From Hyphodiscus hymeniophilus (lineage: Eukaryota; Ascomycota; Leotiomycetes; Helotiales; Hyphodiscaceae): a stretch of DNA of 64,000 nt. A program made the translations under genes and the position numbers. The stretch lies in the NCBI GenBank assembly GCA_016508695.1, contig VNKQ01000021.1, forward strand, positions 1 through 64,000, given 5' to 3'. Below, in pieces: positions 1 to 11,064 of the stretch (positions are counted from its first letter, which is position 1; every line of letters starts with the position of its first letter). The notes under the pieces are model-generated. The model ran no database searches. It saw nothing but the letters and a program-made list of their open reading frames with translations, and was not told the DNA's origin.

Positions 1-34
1 CCTAACCCTAACCCTAACCCTAACCCTAACCCTT
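1..34. repeat. Telomere repeat, (CCCTAA)n
   Basis: About five and a half tandem copies of CCCTAA start at the first base and end at an AT-rich junction near base 34. This is the C-rich strand of the common TTAGGG fungal telomere, read inward from the chromosome end. The array is short, probably because the assembly stops there. Confidence 0.97.
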
Positions 35-175
35 AAAAGTTTAATTACTAATTAAATATAAGGTAATCTATAACTATTTACTCTTAACGCAAAATATAAT
101 AAAGATTAAATTAAAGGAATCTAGTATTTAACTTAGAGAAAAGTAATAATAAAATAAAAAGAGAAAAAAATAAGA

Positions 176-317
176 CTTAGTCTCCCCTTTTTACTAAATC
201 TATATATTATATAATATCCTAAGTTACTAGATTTAGGATAGCCGCCCCCTAGCTCTAAGCTATCCCAGATCTAGTAACTTAAGATACTATATAATGCGCA
301 AATAAGGGGAGACTAAG
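176..317. mobile_element. Foldback (MITE-like) element with inverted ends
   Basis: A perfect 14-bp inverted repeat, CTTAGTCTCCCCTT at 176-189 and its complement at 304-317, bounds about 142 bp. The inner arms also pair imperfectly (about 216-245 against 258-294), so the whole unit can fold into a long hairpin around a GC-rich loop near 245. Several arm mismatches are C/T or G/A, consistent with repeat-induced point mutation. It has no coding capacity. No clear target-site duplication is visible, so the transposon origin is inferred. Confidence 0.6.
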
Positions 318-1282
318 CCTACATAGCTAAGCCGCCTTACTTAGCTGGCCGCTAAATACAACTTAGACTAAATGCGACCTAGAAAATACTCTTAAAGAAT
401 TAAACAACTTGACTACAAGAGGCGGGCGAAATTCGAGATCTAAAATCCATTCGCAACCGCACGACTTTAGTTAGATGCGGTATTGTTTCTTAAAGTGGCT
501 TTCGATTAGCTATCTAGTGTTTTGTTCTTAAAGGGTTAAGGCACAAGTGACCAAATATAGGGATGAAAAGCTTTATACTACTAGAGAGTCTACGAATCAG
601 AGCAAGGAGGGTACTGGTCTTTTTTAGACGAAGCGAGACAACGACATAGAGAATAAAGACCTCGTTTTCTGGCACTGTGACTTCTTACCCTAATTGACTT
701 CTTACCCTAATGTTTGCGGATATACGATAGGTTCTATTAGCACTAAATACTAACACACGTGTAGCATTTGTACTTAAGCACAATCCTCGACTAGGAGACT
801 TTCTAATAATGCTACTTGAAAAGCTTTTAACTGGAAACCCAGTGGTTTCTTCGCCCTAGATCGTAAATCCTTATGATCTACCCAGAGTAATATATATTAA
901 TGCAATCAGTTGCACTGAATGTGCCTTTTTATCGCATTATTCAATGAATTGGTTTCTGTAGTAAGACCAACTACAGACTCCACCGTAGACTAACTGTCGG
1001 GAAGGAGATCGGTTCACTTCGAAATTATGCATCGTAGTAAATTTTACATTATATAGGGTAACGGTTTCGTAAAACAACTCTATTAATCCGAAATCAATGT
1101 TCTAGTATTTTATAAAGTATGTAGAATTTTCAAAAATGCTTTAGTAAGGATATCTAAAGATGCATAACACAGAGAACTCTCTAACCTATTGACTAAACAG
1201 AAGCTTCTTTCAGTCTTAAACCTATATAAAACCCCCAAATTAGAAAGAGTATATACCGAATTCAAAGTAGAAGTCTTACAAT
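318..1282. other. Subtelomeric AT-rich region without a recognisable gene
   Basis: No convincing coding frame was found on either strand. A short direct repeat (GACTTCTTACCCTAAT, twice, about 681-714) is present. The stretch looks like mutated repeat DNA. No telomere-linked RecQ-type helicase remnant could be recognised. Confidence 0.5.
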
Positions 1283-2244
1283 CTATATACTAAACCCACT
1301 ATCAATAACTGCATTCTGACCCGTTACTGATTTGCTCTTCGCAAACGTCAATACTTGCTCTGCACAATCCTATTCATCGTTAAATCAATTTGGTACCTAT
1401 AAAGAAACCCGCAACTCACCTCAACAGTTGCAAATCTCTTTAGTAAAGTCTTTTCCTTTGCGGCAGCCAGATGCTCTTCGGAGAATTTCATGCCCCAATC
1501 CTTGACACGATAATCAGCAGGAGTTACTACAGAGTATAAGGACTGCAAGAAGAGAGAGTGGAGACAAACGGTAAGCAGAATGCCGGGAGAAATCGAGTTC
1601 ACCCGAACTTTAGGGCTGACGATCATCGCCAACGCCTTCACAAGATGAATCTGCGCTGCCTTGGACACTGCATACGCCTAGCGAATGAAAATATTAGCAA
1701 CCAGAAGTAACGTCTTTAGCAAACCTGCTGTTGTCGGTGTTCTTACTAATGAACTCCCACTTGGCTTCACGCTCGCCACCGATGAAGTCGTGATCAAAGC
1801 ACCCTCAGTAGCCTCCAGATGCTCCTTAGAGGCATGCATTAGAAACAAATGGCTCTTAACATTCATGTTAAAGCATTGATCCCAATCAGATTCTATAACA
1901 CCCTCATCAAGATTATTGAAATTTGAGAAACGTGTCCATCCGCCATTCGAGACTACCACGTCCAGTCGACCCATAGCTCTCACGCTCTCTTCCACGAGAC
2001 GCACAATATCTGCACGCTTGGCCAAGTCGGCTTGGATGGCAATAAAGCGTGGCTCCGACGTTGTCTCCGTGGGTGGCAAAGCATCGGACAGTGATTTCAC
2101 AAGTTCCGTGGCCCTCGCACTATTGGAAGCGTAATTTATCACAATGCGCATCTGCGCTGCGGCGAGCTTGGAAGCAATAGCTGCACCTAGTCCGGCTGAT
2201 CCTGCGGTGATGAGTGCGACTTTACCCACCAAGGACGATGCCAT
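1283..2244 (-). CDS. Short-chain dehydrogenase/reductase (SDR), four exons
   Basis: Predicted NAD(P)-dependent oxidoreductase of the classical SDR family, substrate unknown. Spliced model: complement(1283-1369, 1420-1500, 1570-1677, 1747-2244), 257 aa, the usual length. Exon 1 carries the Rossmann nucleotide-binding motif TAGSAGLG near residue 14, a D-L motif and an NGG variant of the NAG motif. Intron 1 (1678-1746, GTAAGA..CTAG) joins SSL to AYAVSK, giving the catalytic Tyr-x-x-x-Lys; SPG follows in the same exon. The last exon encodes the typical end TGQNAVIDSGFSI. All junctions keep frame. An in-frame TAG next to the catalytic Tyr lies inside intron 1, so the gene looks intact only 1.3 kb from the telomere. 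The Dabb gene upstream has the same orientation. Confidence 0.88.
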
Positions 2245-2735
2245 TGTAGAAGGGTAATTAATTGCGGAGGAATGGGTAACTAAAGTAGTGAAAACAACTT
2301 CGGATCAGTAACAGCGTGGACAATAGCTTCTCAATGTAGTTTGTAAATTGGCAAGCTCCAAGCACTGATTGGGGATTCCCAGTATACCTCTCCACGCTAA
2401 TGAGTGATCGGGAACTATTGATGCGGAACGCCTTCTTCCGCAGTACTTGACTCGCGTGGCATAAACCACAATTGTTACAAGACTCATAGGTAAGCGATGC
2501 TTGCGTCTCGATACTACGAAGTCGAATCACGAGATGTCTCAATGAAGTATTCACCTTGAATACTGATTAACACCAATAGAGTTGTATTATGGGGCGCTGA
2601 TTAATCAGATTTCATTGTAGTCATTCTATTTTCTGTATTGTCTTAACAGTATAGAAATTCTATCCTGAGACATTGATGTAATACTACTAAATTAGTCATT
2701 CGTATTTGAGTATTGAATCCTTTACAACTCCACGT

Positions 2736-3198
2736 CTAGAATACACCTGGTACGAAGTCCAGTACCATTACATTATTCTCCACAATACCTGTGAGATAGC
2801 CACCAAATGCCATATGAGCTGGATCATGCTTTATATAGTAATCCCGATCTTCAGTTGAAGCAAATTCAAGTACAAAGGAGTGAGAGTATCCGCGCTGATT
2901 ATGATTGTTACCTCTCAAAGCCAAACATGGACTTGGCTTTCGCGTCAATCATACCTGAAGTCCTTCTGGACTGTTATCCTTCCCTCCAATAGCAGACAAA
3001 ATATACGGTTGCTTGGTGGTTGGATGAAGGCAGGCGTCCTTCAGAGCGATGAAACGGCGGCACACCTAGGTCATAGAATACGAATCAGGATCGAGAGCGT
3101 GGTCAAAAAATTCAATGAAGCAAACCTACATCGTGAATGGCTTCCTCTTCGGCAGTTGGGAAGAACTTGAAATGGACTATGTGTATAACCTTAGCCAT
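2736..3198 (-). CDS. Stress-responsive A/B barrel (Dabb) domain protein, three exons
   Basis: Spliced model: complement(2736-2894, 2955-3065, 3130-3198), giving 112 aa, a full-length single Dabb domain. The start reads MAKVIHIVHFKF, the usual first strand. The middle holds FIALKDACLHPTT and the end has SFVLEFASTEDRDYY and DPAH, which are family hallmarks, then VLDFVPGVF. Both introns are short (60 and 64 bp), GT-AG, and keep frame. Dabb proteins are small dimeric ferredoxin-like barrels; some act as cyclases or stress proteins, so no specific reaction is assigned. Its start faces the regulator at 3471 across 272 bp, suggesting a shared promoter. Confidence 0.88.
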
Positions 3199-3470
3199 CA
3201 TAAGCAATTTGAAGTACAGTATAGCTTTCAGTCAGGTAATTGTTTCTACCTTCATAATAAAAGACGATAGTCCAAATCCAGCACGGCCTCACTGCTTTGC
3301 CCCCACTCTTGGCTTACCTCGGTCAAACTCCTTGGGTCATAAAGTCCCGCACACGTGACCAGTAGGAAACCCGGTTGCCACGTTTCGGCTGCGGTGCGCG
3401 GACGGGACTACAACTTACATATTCCGTACTTGCCATAGACAGGACCCACGACACAATCTCTCCGGGGGCC
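3199..3470. promoter_or_regulatory. Divergent promoter between Dabb gene and Zn2Cys6 regulator
   Basis: The 272-bp gap between the two start codons has a cluster of CGG triplets at 3372-3374, 3386-3388, 3392-3394, 3399-3401 and 3403-3405. CGG half-sites are the usual contacts of Zn2Cys6 proteins, so self-regulation and control of the Dabb/SDR pair is plausible. No TATA box was identified. The regulatory role is inferred. Confidence 0.4.
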
Positions 3471-5882
3471 ATGGACGTAATCAGCACTGCGTCTAAGGCG
3501 TCTCAGGCGCGTGTAACCGCTCCGCTTATTTCCCATGGCGATAATAAAGTCAAAAACGCATGTACGGAGTGTAAGCGAAGAAAGGTCAAGTGCGACGGCG
3601 CAGAGCCTTGTTATTTTTGCAAGTGGTATAAACATCCTGAAAGATGCGTTTACCTAAGCCCCGCGCCAAGGCCAATCTTGACGCGCAAGTACGTGCTGGT
3701 TATCTCCTTAAAGCATTGAGTCCTCCGTGTAACGATATGCGGCTAACTACCTTCTTCGTCCCAGATCACTGGATGCTCTTCGATTAAGACTGGAAGATGC
3801 TACCAATATACTGAAACGCCTTTTCCCTGCATCTTCGTTAGATGAACTTATTCCATTACCACGTGAAACGCTCATAGCTCTTCTGGATGATGTTCAACCT
3901 CGAGCTCGTCATCCGTCTGTTGCAGGAGGAAGCAGCACTGATGACAACAGCTTATCGCCCAGAAGCGCACATATGCCCCGTGCAAGCACATCGCCTGCGA
4001 CTTTCGAATATAACGAGTCCATTGAAAACTTAGAAGGGGTCGAAGCAGTTGCGGATGATGTCAATGCCTTATCTCTTAGATCAGATCGTACCTCATCATA
4101 CGTTGGAACGTCTTCCGCTATGGCCGGCCTTCGCGTCCTGTTGAAAGTTGCCCCGGATCTTAAACCTGCTAAGCAAAGCTCGGCTCTCCAGATCGATTCT
4201 TCTAGTCCTGGTTTTGGTGCTTCATCTCAAGTTGGTGGGCGAGGTATTGCAGCAAAGGCTCCAACAGATCCATGGAGTCTAATTAATGCTTATTTTCAAC
4301 GTATTCATCCTAGCACCCCAATACTTGATGAGTTACTATTCCGAGAGACTTTTGAGTCTAGGGAACGAAAAGACTCGGCATGGCTGGGACTGTTATACAT
4401 GGTCTATGCCTTAGGCACTATTGCTTATACAACCTCGGATTCTAATGAAGATATCTACTATTACAAAATCGCCAAGTCACACGTCAGCCTGGATAGCTTT
4501 GGTAGTGGTCACATTGAGACGTTACAAGCTCTGACTCTTATGACCGGATGGTATCTGCATTATCGAAATCGGCCCAACATGGCATCTGCAATTATGGGAG
4601 CTGTTTTTAGAATGGCCCATGCATTAGGCCTGCATAAAGAGCTTCTCGGAGAAGATACTAGCGAGGATAAGCAACAGAGGGAGCTGAGACGTAGAATTTG
4701 GTGGAGCCTGGTAGTTCTTGATACTGGCGAAGGCTCAACACTAGGCCGCGTCTCGAATACCAATATCTTTGACTCGGAGGTCAAAATACCAAGCAACATC
4801 AATGATACTTTAAGTTCTTCACCACGTTTCTTGTATATTTCAAAGAGATCTAATAATATGCACAGACCGGCGAACTCATTACTGGCCCGACGGCTTATTC
4901 CATGCTAATCGCGGATATTGAGTTCTCTCGACAAGCCAGCAAGATCCAAGCACGCCTCATCTCCTCCCCATCCCTTGAATTTACCGAGACTCTGGCTTTA
5001 GACGCTCACCTTGTCTACTGGTTTGAAAGCCTTCCTTCATTCCTCCGCGCTCCCGAGCCATGCCCAGACTGGCTACTGCAGCCACGGTCATCTGCAAAAT
5101 GGAAATATCAGAACCTCCGCATCATGCTCCATCGACCCGTCCTGATGGAAGCAACTCTCCGACACATCCCGTTCCAGGAACTGAATGGTGACCAGAAAGT
5201 TTGTGTCAGAAAGTGCCAGTTGCTTGCCGGCCAAGCCATCGAAAACGTTGCTTCCGAATGGACACAGAATCAGTATTCAGGCTGGCCAGCTGTGTGGTTC
5301 CTCTTCCAGGCCTGCATCATCCCACTTCTAAGTCTTTACGGCTTTAACGATGACTCGCAACAGATAGACAACTGGAACCAGCAAGTTCTGAAAGCAGTTC
5401 AGCTATTCAAGGAAATGGAGCCATGGAGTATTGCTGCACGCCAAACTCACGAGCTTGTGTCGTTGTTATATGAGGCATACCATAGGAGTCTGGCTTCCAA
5501 TCCAAGAATTCTGGAAATTACTTCGCCGTTTGCTATGCCCGCTGGTCCATTGGATAACGCTCAAACCGTTGCGAATCCTACACAAAATCACAATCTGGTG
5601 GAATGGCCACTGTGGGAAGGCCACTTTAACTTCCCCGACTTGGTTTACCCGGTATCCGCCTTCCCCGATTTCAATTTCCCCGACCTTAACTTCCCCGACC
5701 TTAACTTCCCCGACCTCAACTTTCCCGAACTAGAGCCGGGCGCAAGCAGGTGGGATGTCCCTATGGAAATGGAGGATTGGAGCGAGAATTTAGAGTCATC
5801 AACACGAAGTACCCAAACAAGTAACCAGACGTCGAAAACGAGAGGATCGAACAGTGAGGCTTGGTTACGGAGAGGCCTTTGA
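3471..5882 (+). CDS. Zn2Cys6 fungal transcription factor, with an unresolved frame break
   Basis: Exon 1 (3471-3688) encodes the zinc cluster, starting NACTECKRRKVKCDG, with spacing CX2CX6CX5CX2CX8C. Intron 1 is 3689-3764 (GTACGT..CCAG). The long second part holds the fungal-specific middle homology region, from DPWSLINAYFQRIHP to RRRIWWSLVVLD, then DWLLQPRSSAKW and VCVRKCQLLAGQ, a Gal4-like layout. Between about 4800 and 4866 the frame must change to reach GELITGPTAYSMLIADIEF. The CACAG acceptor at 4865 is good, but no standard donor restores frame; only a weak GTCAAA at 4780 does. Either an unusual intron or a frameshift is present. The C-terminal part contains repeated NFPDL units. Likely regulator of the adjoining Dabb/SDR genes. 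Confidence 0.75.
5676..5735 (+). repeat. 15-bp coding minisatellite (NFPDL repeats)
   Basis: Four near-identical 15-bp units encode tandem N-F-P-(D/E)-(L/F) peptides in the regulator's acidic C-terminal tail, with looser copies just upstream (from about 5625). The number of units is a multiple of codons, so array changes would keep frame. Confidence 0.85.
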
Positions 5883-7034
5883 ACCAATGTAGAAACTTCT
5901 CGCCATTTGAGGGAAGGCTTAAATCAGGGCGTGGTTCAACAGATCCAAGTGCGTACCAAATCACATAACTTTCATAGTAGAGGAGTAGACGTCCAAACCC
6001 CGCTTTCCGTAGCACGATGGAAGTGCATCCCCTTTTGTGTGAAGATTCCCACTCTTCCCCACTTCGATCTCTTAAATCGTCCCAAACAGACAGACAAGTC
6101 TGTGAAAGCTACGCTTTAGTGAGGTTCAGACGAGCTATGGAGCACCCCACATCGTCTCACGCCGACCGACGTCGCTGTTTACTATTGGAGATCTAGCGGG
6201 ATGGGATGAATAGCCTGCCAATGGCGGATCCGCCGAAAAAGTTTGCAGATCTCGTTACTGCTCTTCTGATGGGTACCGCGACCTGTCTTCTATACGGAGG
6301 TTAGTTGTTGTCCTTTTCTCAGTATCTCATGTATTAAGGTTCAGGTCGTAGACTTTGATACGAAAACACCACCTACTACAATCCCATCCACAACATGGTA
6401 CTGATGGCTCCTCTCTAAACACGACCACCCATTGTAGAATGCCCATCAATAATAGTTGGGTCTTTAGGCTTCCCAATAGCCAGGACTCGATATTTCTACC
6501 AATGGCACAATTCTCTGCAAATGTGCATCTGGACTTGATGGCTAGTAATGGATCACAACCCATTCATAGGCAAGAATTGGCACGATATATAGTGGATTGG
6601 TGAGGGTAAATGCGTGTATAACATTACGTTAAAAGGTTCTTTTGCAGGTATTGAGAAGGGGATGTTGGGAAACCAGTGCCTGCGTTGATGGCTTTAGACA
6701 TATACGCGACTGTTTTGCTAAAGAGACAAGGGATACTAAAGACGAAAGGGACTTTACCTCGGGAGGGTTGTGTGAACTCTTTTCTGCAAATCGACAGCGA
6801 TAATGAGCTTGAGAATATATAGGAGAGCGCATACAAAAGGGGAACAAGCTAATCGAAGCATACCTAGAATACAAATGGGCTGCTGGGATGGAGACCTTTT
6901 TCGGTTAGCTATCAGAAAATCACAATTGCACTGAAATAAATAACTTGATATGAGAAATGCTTGAAAGATAACTGAGGCTGGCTGCAATGGGGACGGGAAT
7001 TGGGTTCCAGTACTGATGACATGCGGCCTGCGGC
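5883..7034. other. Intergenic region, no supported gene
   Basis: Only short unconvincing open frames on both strands; no family motif or credible exon chain was seen between the regulator's stop and the hAT element. Confidence 0.5.
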
Positions 7035-8008
7035 GCTGTGTCTAGTGTTTCCAGTAGTACGTATTGTACGGGCAATATATGGTCAATATATTGTACGGAG
7101 CTATTTTTAGTAATACTGGCAGTGCGCTCTAACTCAGTATATCGTATAGTAATGATTTTTAAATTTTAGTACTATATAATATAGAGTTGTTGATATTGCC
7201 AATATATGCAATATAGCCCTAGATTTTCGGTTATTACGTGACTCTAACTATAAATGTATTCCTATTTACTACTACAATTTAATGATTAGAATACTTTGTA
7301 CTTAAGGCTTTATATTAGATATATAAAGCAAACGAATTATTAATGTTAGGTTTATATCTTTAGTAGTTAATTAGTATTTTAAGTATCAAGTTCAAGCTAG
7401 ATTACTACTGCTTGTCACATGATTTCGTGAGTTTCGTGATAAAATTTTCCGCTAGTATACTCTTGGTTTATTTACAACAATTATTATACCTACTAACCCA
7501 GCACAACGACGTCTCCCTTTCCTTACTATGCGTAGGGAAGGCAAAGAAACCTCTCCTACTAATTCTAATCGATGAGTAGTAAGGCCGAACGACTCTTCTC
7601 TAGCGCGAAAATCACACTCGAAGACCGTCGCAATCGAATGGGAAGTGAGGTACTAGAGGCATTAGAGTACTTAAAGAGTTGGTTAAAGATTAGTGACGTA
7701 GAGGCACAAATACTAGAACACATACTCGATTCGATCAATACAGGTTTTACGGGGGGAGAATTTGGGGGAATCAGTAGTTGAGGTTAATAGAAGAGAATTC
7801 ACGATTTGGGGGACCGATTTTGCGTACGATTTTGCGCAATATTGGGGAATAATATCATATAGTATAGTATTGATTTCCTCAATATGATACAACACCAAGA
7901 AATCGGTAGTACGTACGGTTTGGCTAACCTCAAACTGCAGTTATACGGAGTACTTGCCATATTGACAATATACGCACTGTTTGCACTACTGGAAACACTG
8001 GCTGTGTC
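7035..8008 (+). mobile_element. Deleted hAT transposon with perfect target-site duplication
   Basis: An 8-bp duplication, GCTGTGTC, occurs at 7035-7042 and 8001-8008. Immediately inside it lie inverted ends: TAGTGTTTCCAGTAGT from 7043 and the complement of CAGTGTTTCCAGTAGT ending at 8000, differing only at the first base. An 8-bp duplication and short C/TAG-type ends are hAT hallmarks. The 958-bp interior is too short for a transposase and keeps only the C-terminal dimerisation segment (7572-7781). The element is therefore non-autonomous. Its right edge lies 65 bp beyond the stop codon of the GH17-like gene. Confidence 0.92.
7572..7781 (+). pseudogene. hAT transposase C-terminal dimerisation fragment
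   Basis: The frame begins MSSKAERLFSSAKITLEDRR and continues with RMGSEVLEALEYLKSW, closely resembling the hAT family dimerisation motif (S-x-x-ER-x-FS ... L-x-SW). The catalytic RNase H-like and zinc-binding parts are absent upstream, where the frame is closed, so this cannot be an active transposase. Confidence 0.85.
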
Positions 8009-8072
8009 AATCTCGAGACTTGTATATCGAAGAGAATTACAAACATCAATTACCCCGCCAGTAATTTCTTTC

Positions 8073-9336
8073 CTAACACCACTTCTTGGGCTTCCAGTTC
8101 GGAATTGCCAAAGTCCCGTCATATTGAAGCATGTCTAAAGTCCCCTCCTCTCTCCACGAATGGATAAACCACGCAACATTATGCTCCTTCATGAATGCAC
8201 AATTTGCATCCACAGTCTTCCAGAAGAGGGTGTAGTCCGCTACACTTACCTCTGCTATAGCGAATCCTGTGACGTCGCCACCCGCGTGCAAGACGTTGTA
8301 CCCTGTGGCCCACATCATCTGTTCGAATGATTAAAATGGATCGTCAAAAATATGGGCAGGATTTAGTTCGTACCTCTGAGATGATAAGTGGCAGCTGTGG
8401 AAGATACTTCTTATACCACAATACCTGATTCGCGGTGTAATTCCAAGCATCCGCAACTGCTATATTATGGTAATACGCCATGTCATGAGCATGAACAAAG
8501 TCAAGTAGCGGCTCAAGTGCGGCCCCTACGACGCCCAACCCCACGCCAAGACCATCCGCACCCACGGGGCCACTCATCAAACCTGGACGGTCCCAATCCT
8601 CACTAATACCAACTGGGATCCCATGCTTGTGCATCTGCGTGCGGAAGTTGTTCAATCCTTCTGTCAAATTGGCTAGGCTGGCTGGCTCTGAAGGATTGCC
8701 ATTGCTTCCCGCAGCGCACTTGTCACAATCACCAACGGGCTCGTTGAGATATTCGGCGGCGAATATGACATATGGTGCAATTGCGGAATAGCGACTATTC
8801 GAGAGAACTTGGAACAGAGTAGACTCAAGGACCGCTTCCAATGACAACTACAAAGACAATTAGAATGACTAGAAGCGAGAAGTCGTTGTAGTTCTACTTA
8901 TGCGTACATCATTGCCGCTGATGGGGAATGCAACTTGAAGCACAACGCCCATATTGTTCAGGATCGCAGCCTCGATAACATTCTCCCATAACTCCGTATT
9001 GTAACTTTCCGGTATATACATACGGATCATAGTTGCGCCGAACTCCTGCTTCATCCTGACCATATCCTGACTAATGGTAGCAACGTCGTAATCCAAGTTG
9101 GTGAATTGAAAAGCGTAGGAAAAGCCGAGAAATCCATAGAACATGTCTTGAGAACACCACCACTCACTTCTCGACATTGGCGGGGGTCGCAAATCTAAAT
9201 TCAACCTCCAATTCGTACCGAAGGGAAAGCAATTGGGATTGTTTGGATTCCTACTCAGCGACTGCACTTGAGGCAGCCCATTGGCTACTGCAGACAGCGC
9301 TGCGAAGACAGCGGGGACTGAGATGTTTATTCTCAT
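8073..9336 (-). CDS. Secreted clan GH-A glycosidase, GH17-like, three exons
   Basis: Spliced model: complement(8073-8318, 8374-8847, 8908-9336), 382 aa. Residues 1-20 form a signal peptide (hydrophobic core VPAVFAALSAVANG). Exon 1 shows MSRSEWWCSQDMFYGFLGFS and FGATMIRMYIPES. Exon 2 has YLNEPVGD (candidate acid/base Glu) and GIPVGISEDWDRPG. The second candidate Glu is in LPLIISE, at the exon 2-3 boundary. These fit a TIM-barrel glycosidase acting on beta-glucan; GH17 is the best guess from pattern memory, GH5 the alternative. Both introns (8319-8373 and 8848-8907) are GT-AG and keep frame. Probable role in cell-wall remodelling or extracellular glucan use. The hAT insertion lies in or near its 3' UTR. 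Confidence 0.7.
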
Positions 9337-10050
9337 CTTGGTTGCTTTTGAGTTTTTAGTAAATGCGTATGAGACTCAAACTTGGAACTGATCGCAATAG
9401 AGCCGTAAGTAAAACGGGAGTTTGCATGGCTTTCTATAATTCTTCATCACCTGGATATTGAAGAGCCAAGGGCATGGATGGCACAAGGGTAATGCAATGT
9501 TCTCTATCTTTCCTGCGCTAAGCATATCGTACTAGGAGCTCCGAGTGTCAATGAACCCAGCAAACCAATTTCCCACCTATCTTATCTTGTACCATATAGT
9601 GTTGAACTACTTTCGTTCAATTCGGTGGATGTTGCTCCGCACACGTGAAGAGAGTGCGGGGAACCCTGTAGGGACCTAAACGGCGAATGATTCCCGGACA
9701 TTTTCCAGTTGATCAACCGAACCCTCCTCCGATATCCAATATATGCCTGCAGTAGTATGCACAAGCTAGCTAGCTAATGAGACTCTGGTGTAGTAATTGA
9801 TACTCTGTTTATAACGAACAAATAAACTATTCGACTAATCTACAATCGATTCTAGCATTCTATGTGTTATGCGGAGCCTAAATTTCAACATATGAATGAT
9901 TCGTACTCCATTTAAAGCTTGTTCGCGGGAAAAGGGAGGCCATGATAGATAATGCTCTGATTGAAAAAAACACCGATCAATTCCACTTCTCGTGTACAAA
10001 CAAACAATCCGTAAAGATGACTATCTACATTCCCTACCCTCTTTCCAAAT
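9337..10050. other. Intergenic region upstream of the GH17-like gene
   Basis: No gene supported. It holds the promoter of the minus-strand glycosidase and the 3' end of the minus-strand dioxygenase gene. Confidence 0.5.
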
Positions 10051-11064
10051 TCAAAAAACCTCGCTCTCCCAAGTCGCCTTCTCCGAGTCATTGAAGTCAT
10101 GCGCATCTCTCATTTCGTTGTACTCTTCTAGGGGGATTTCATTCACAAGAGGGACAATGCCGTGGCTCTTGGTCCCATGCATGAGGCGTTCGTACGTTCC
10201 TGTTTTAGATGGCAAACGGAAACGAGCGGTGCCATGCCACCAGCGAGCAGAGAAGCCAAGGGCAATCATAAAGCGCATCGTGTCCGACTTGTTCGGCATT
10301 CCCGCATGCCAGGTCCGCATATCTCGAAATAGTATAGAGCCTTTCTTAACCACTGGTTGAAATCCTGGCAGAGTCTTCTTTCTCTCTTCAACAAACTCGT
10401 CGAGAATGTTTGTATCGCCCTTGGGGCGTCGAGGGGTCTGGGCCTCACTATTATAGACGTGAGTTCCAAGCCAGATCTCCGTGGAACCATTCTCGGGACT
10501 GGCATCAACGGTGTAGATATTTCCAATAGCATAGAAAGGAGCTGGAGGGTGGTTGCACATAGCGTCCGAGTGAACAGGCTGCCTCCGGGTTCCATTTGGC
10601 AGGGCATTATTGCCTGTGATCATGTTCCAGGTCGGATTTGGTCCTAAGTACAAGGTTGCAGCATGGAACAAGAGCTCGTTCAAATAAACATCATCGAAGA
10701 AGTATTCCGATGGTACCAACGGCGGCCCTTGCTGGATGTTCTCGGCGCCGAAGTTGCGGTGCAAAGCTTCGCCCTTCTTAAGCTCCTTCTCAGTATCTTG
10801 GACCATGAATTCATTGATCTTATCCAGATGTGCTGGATCAATTACGTCCTCGAGAATTACGACACCGTCGCGGTGCATGCCGGACAGAAAAAGTTTGATA
10901 TTTGCATCGTTAAAGCGGCCTTTGGCGAGCTCTTCGGGAGACGGCTTGACCTTGACTGGGATATTGAGGCTCTTGTGAGGGAGCTCAGGCATATAAGATG
11001 GGTCCTCCGATGAGTTAAGCTTTTTGCTAGGAAGCTCGACAATCTGGTTGACGGATGGAGCCAT
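10051..11064 (-). CDS. Phytanoyl-CoA dioxygenase (PhyH) family protein
   Basis: Single-exon gene, 337 aa from the chosen start MAPSVNQIVEL; the frame stays open to an upstream ATG at 11181, but homologous proteins normally begin near the later Met. The 2OG/Fe(II) oxygenase core is visible: HSD in RRQPVHSDAM (first two iron ligands), WHAGMPNKSD (distal His) followed by an Arg (TMRFMIALGF) for 2-oxoglutarate binding. Upstream RDGVVILEDVIDP is the usual N-terminal strand. Substrate unknown; fungal members hydroxylate lipids or secondary metabolites. It is transcribed divergently from the MFS permease at 12320. Confidence 0.87.
   Translation of the reverse strand: MAPSVNQIVELPSKKLNSSEDPSYMPELPHKSLNIPVKVKPSPEELAKGRFNDANIKLFLSGMHRDGVVILEDVIDPAHLDKINEFMVQDTEKELKKGEALHRNFGAENIQQGPPLVPSEYFFDDVYLNELLFHAATLYLGPNPTWNMITGNNALPNGTRRQPVHSDAMCNHPPAPFYAIGNIYTVDASPENGSTEIWLGTHVYNSEAQTPRRPKGDTNILDEFVEERKKTLPGFQPVVKKGSILFRDMRTWHAGMPNKSDTMRFMIALGFSARWWHGTARFRLPSKTGTYERLMHGTKSHGIVPLVNEIPLEEYNEMRDAHDFNDSEKATWESEVF

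Noticed and set aside
1678..1680. Apparent stop beside the SDR catalytic Tyr, suggesting a pseudogene
   Set aside because: It lies at the end of a well-formed 69-bp intron; splicing restores the Tyr-x-x-x-Lys motif in frame.
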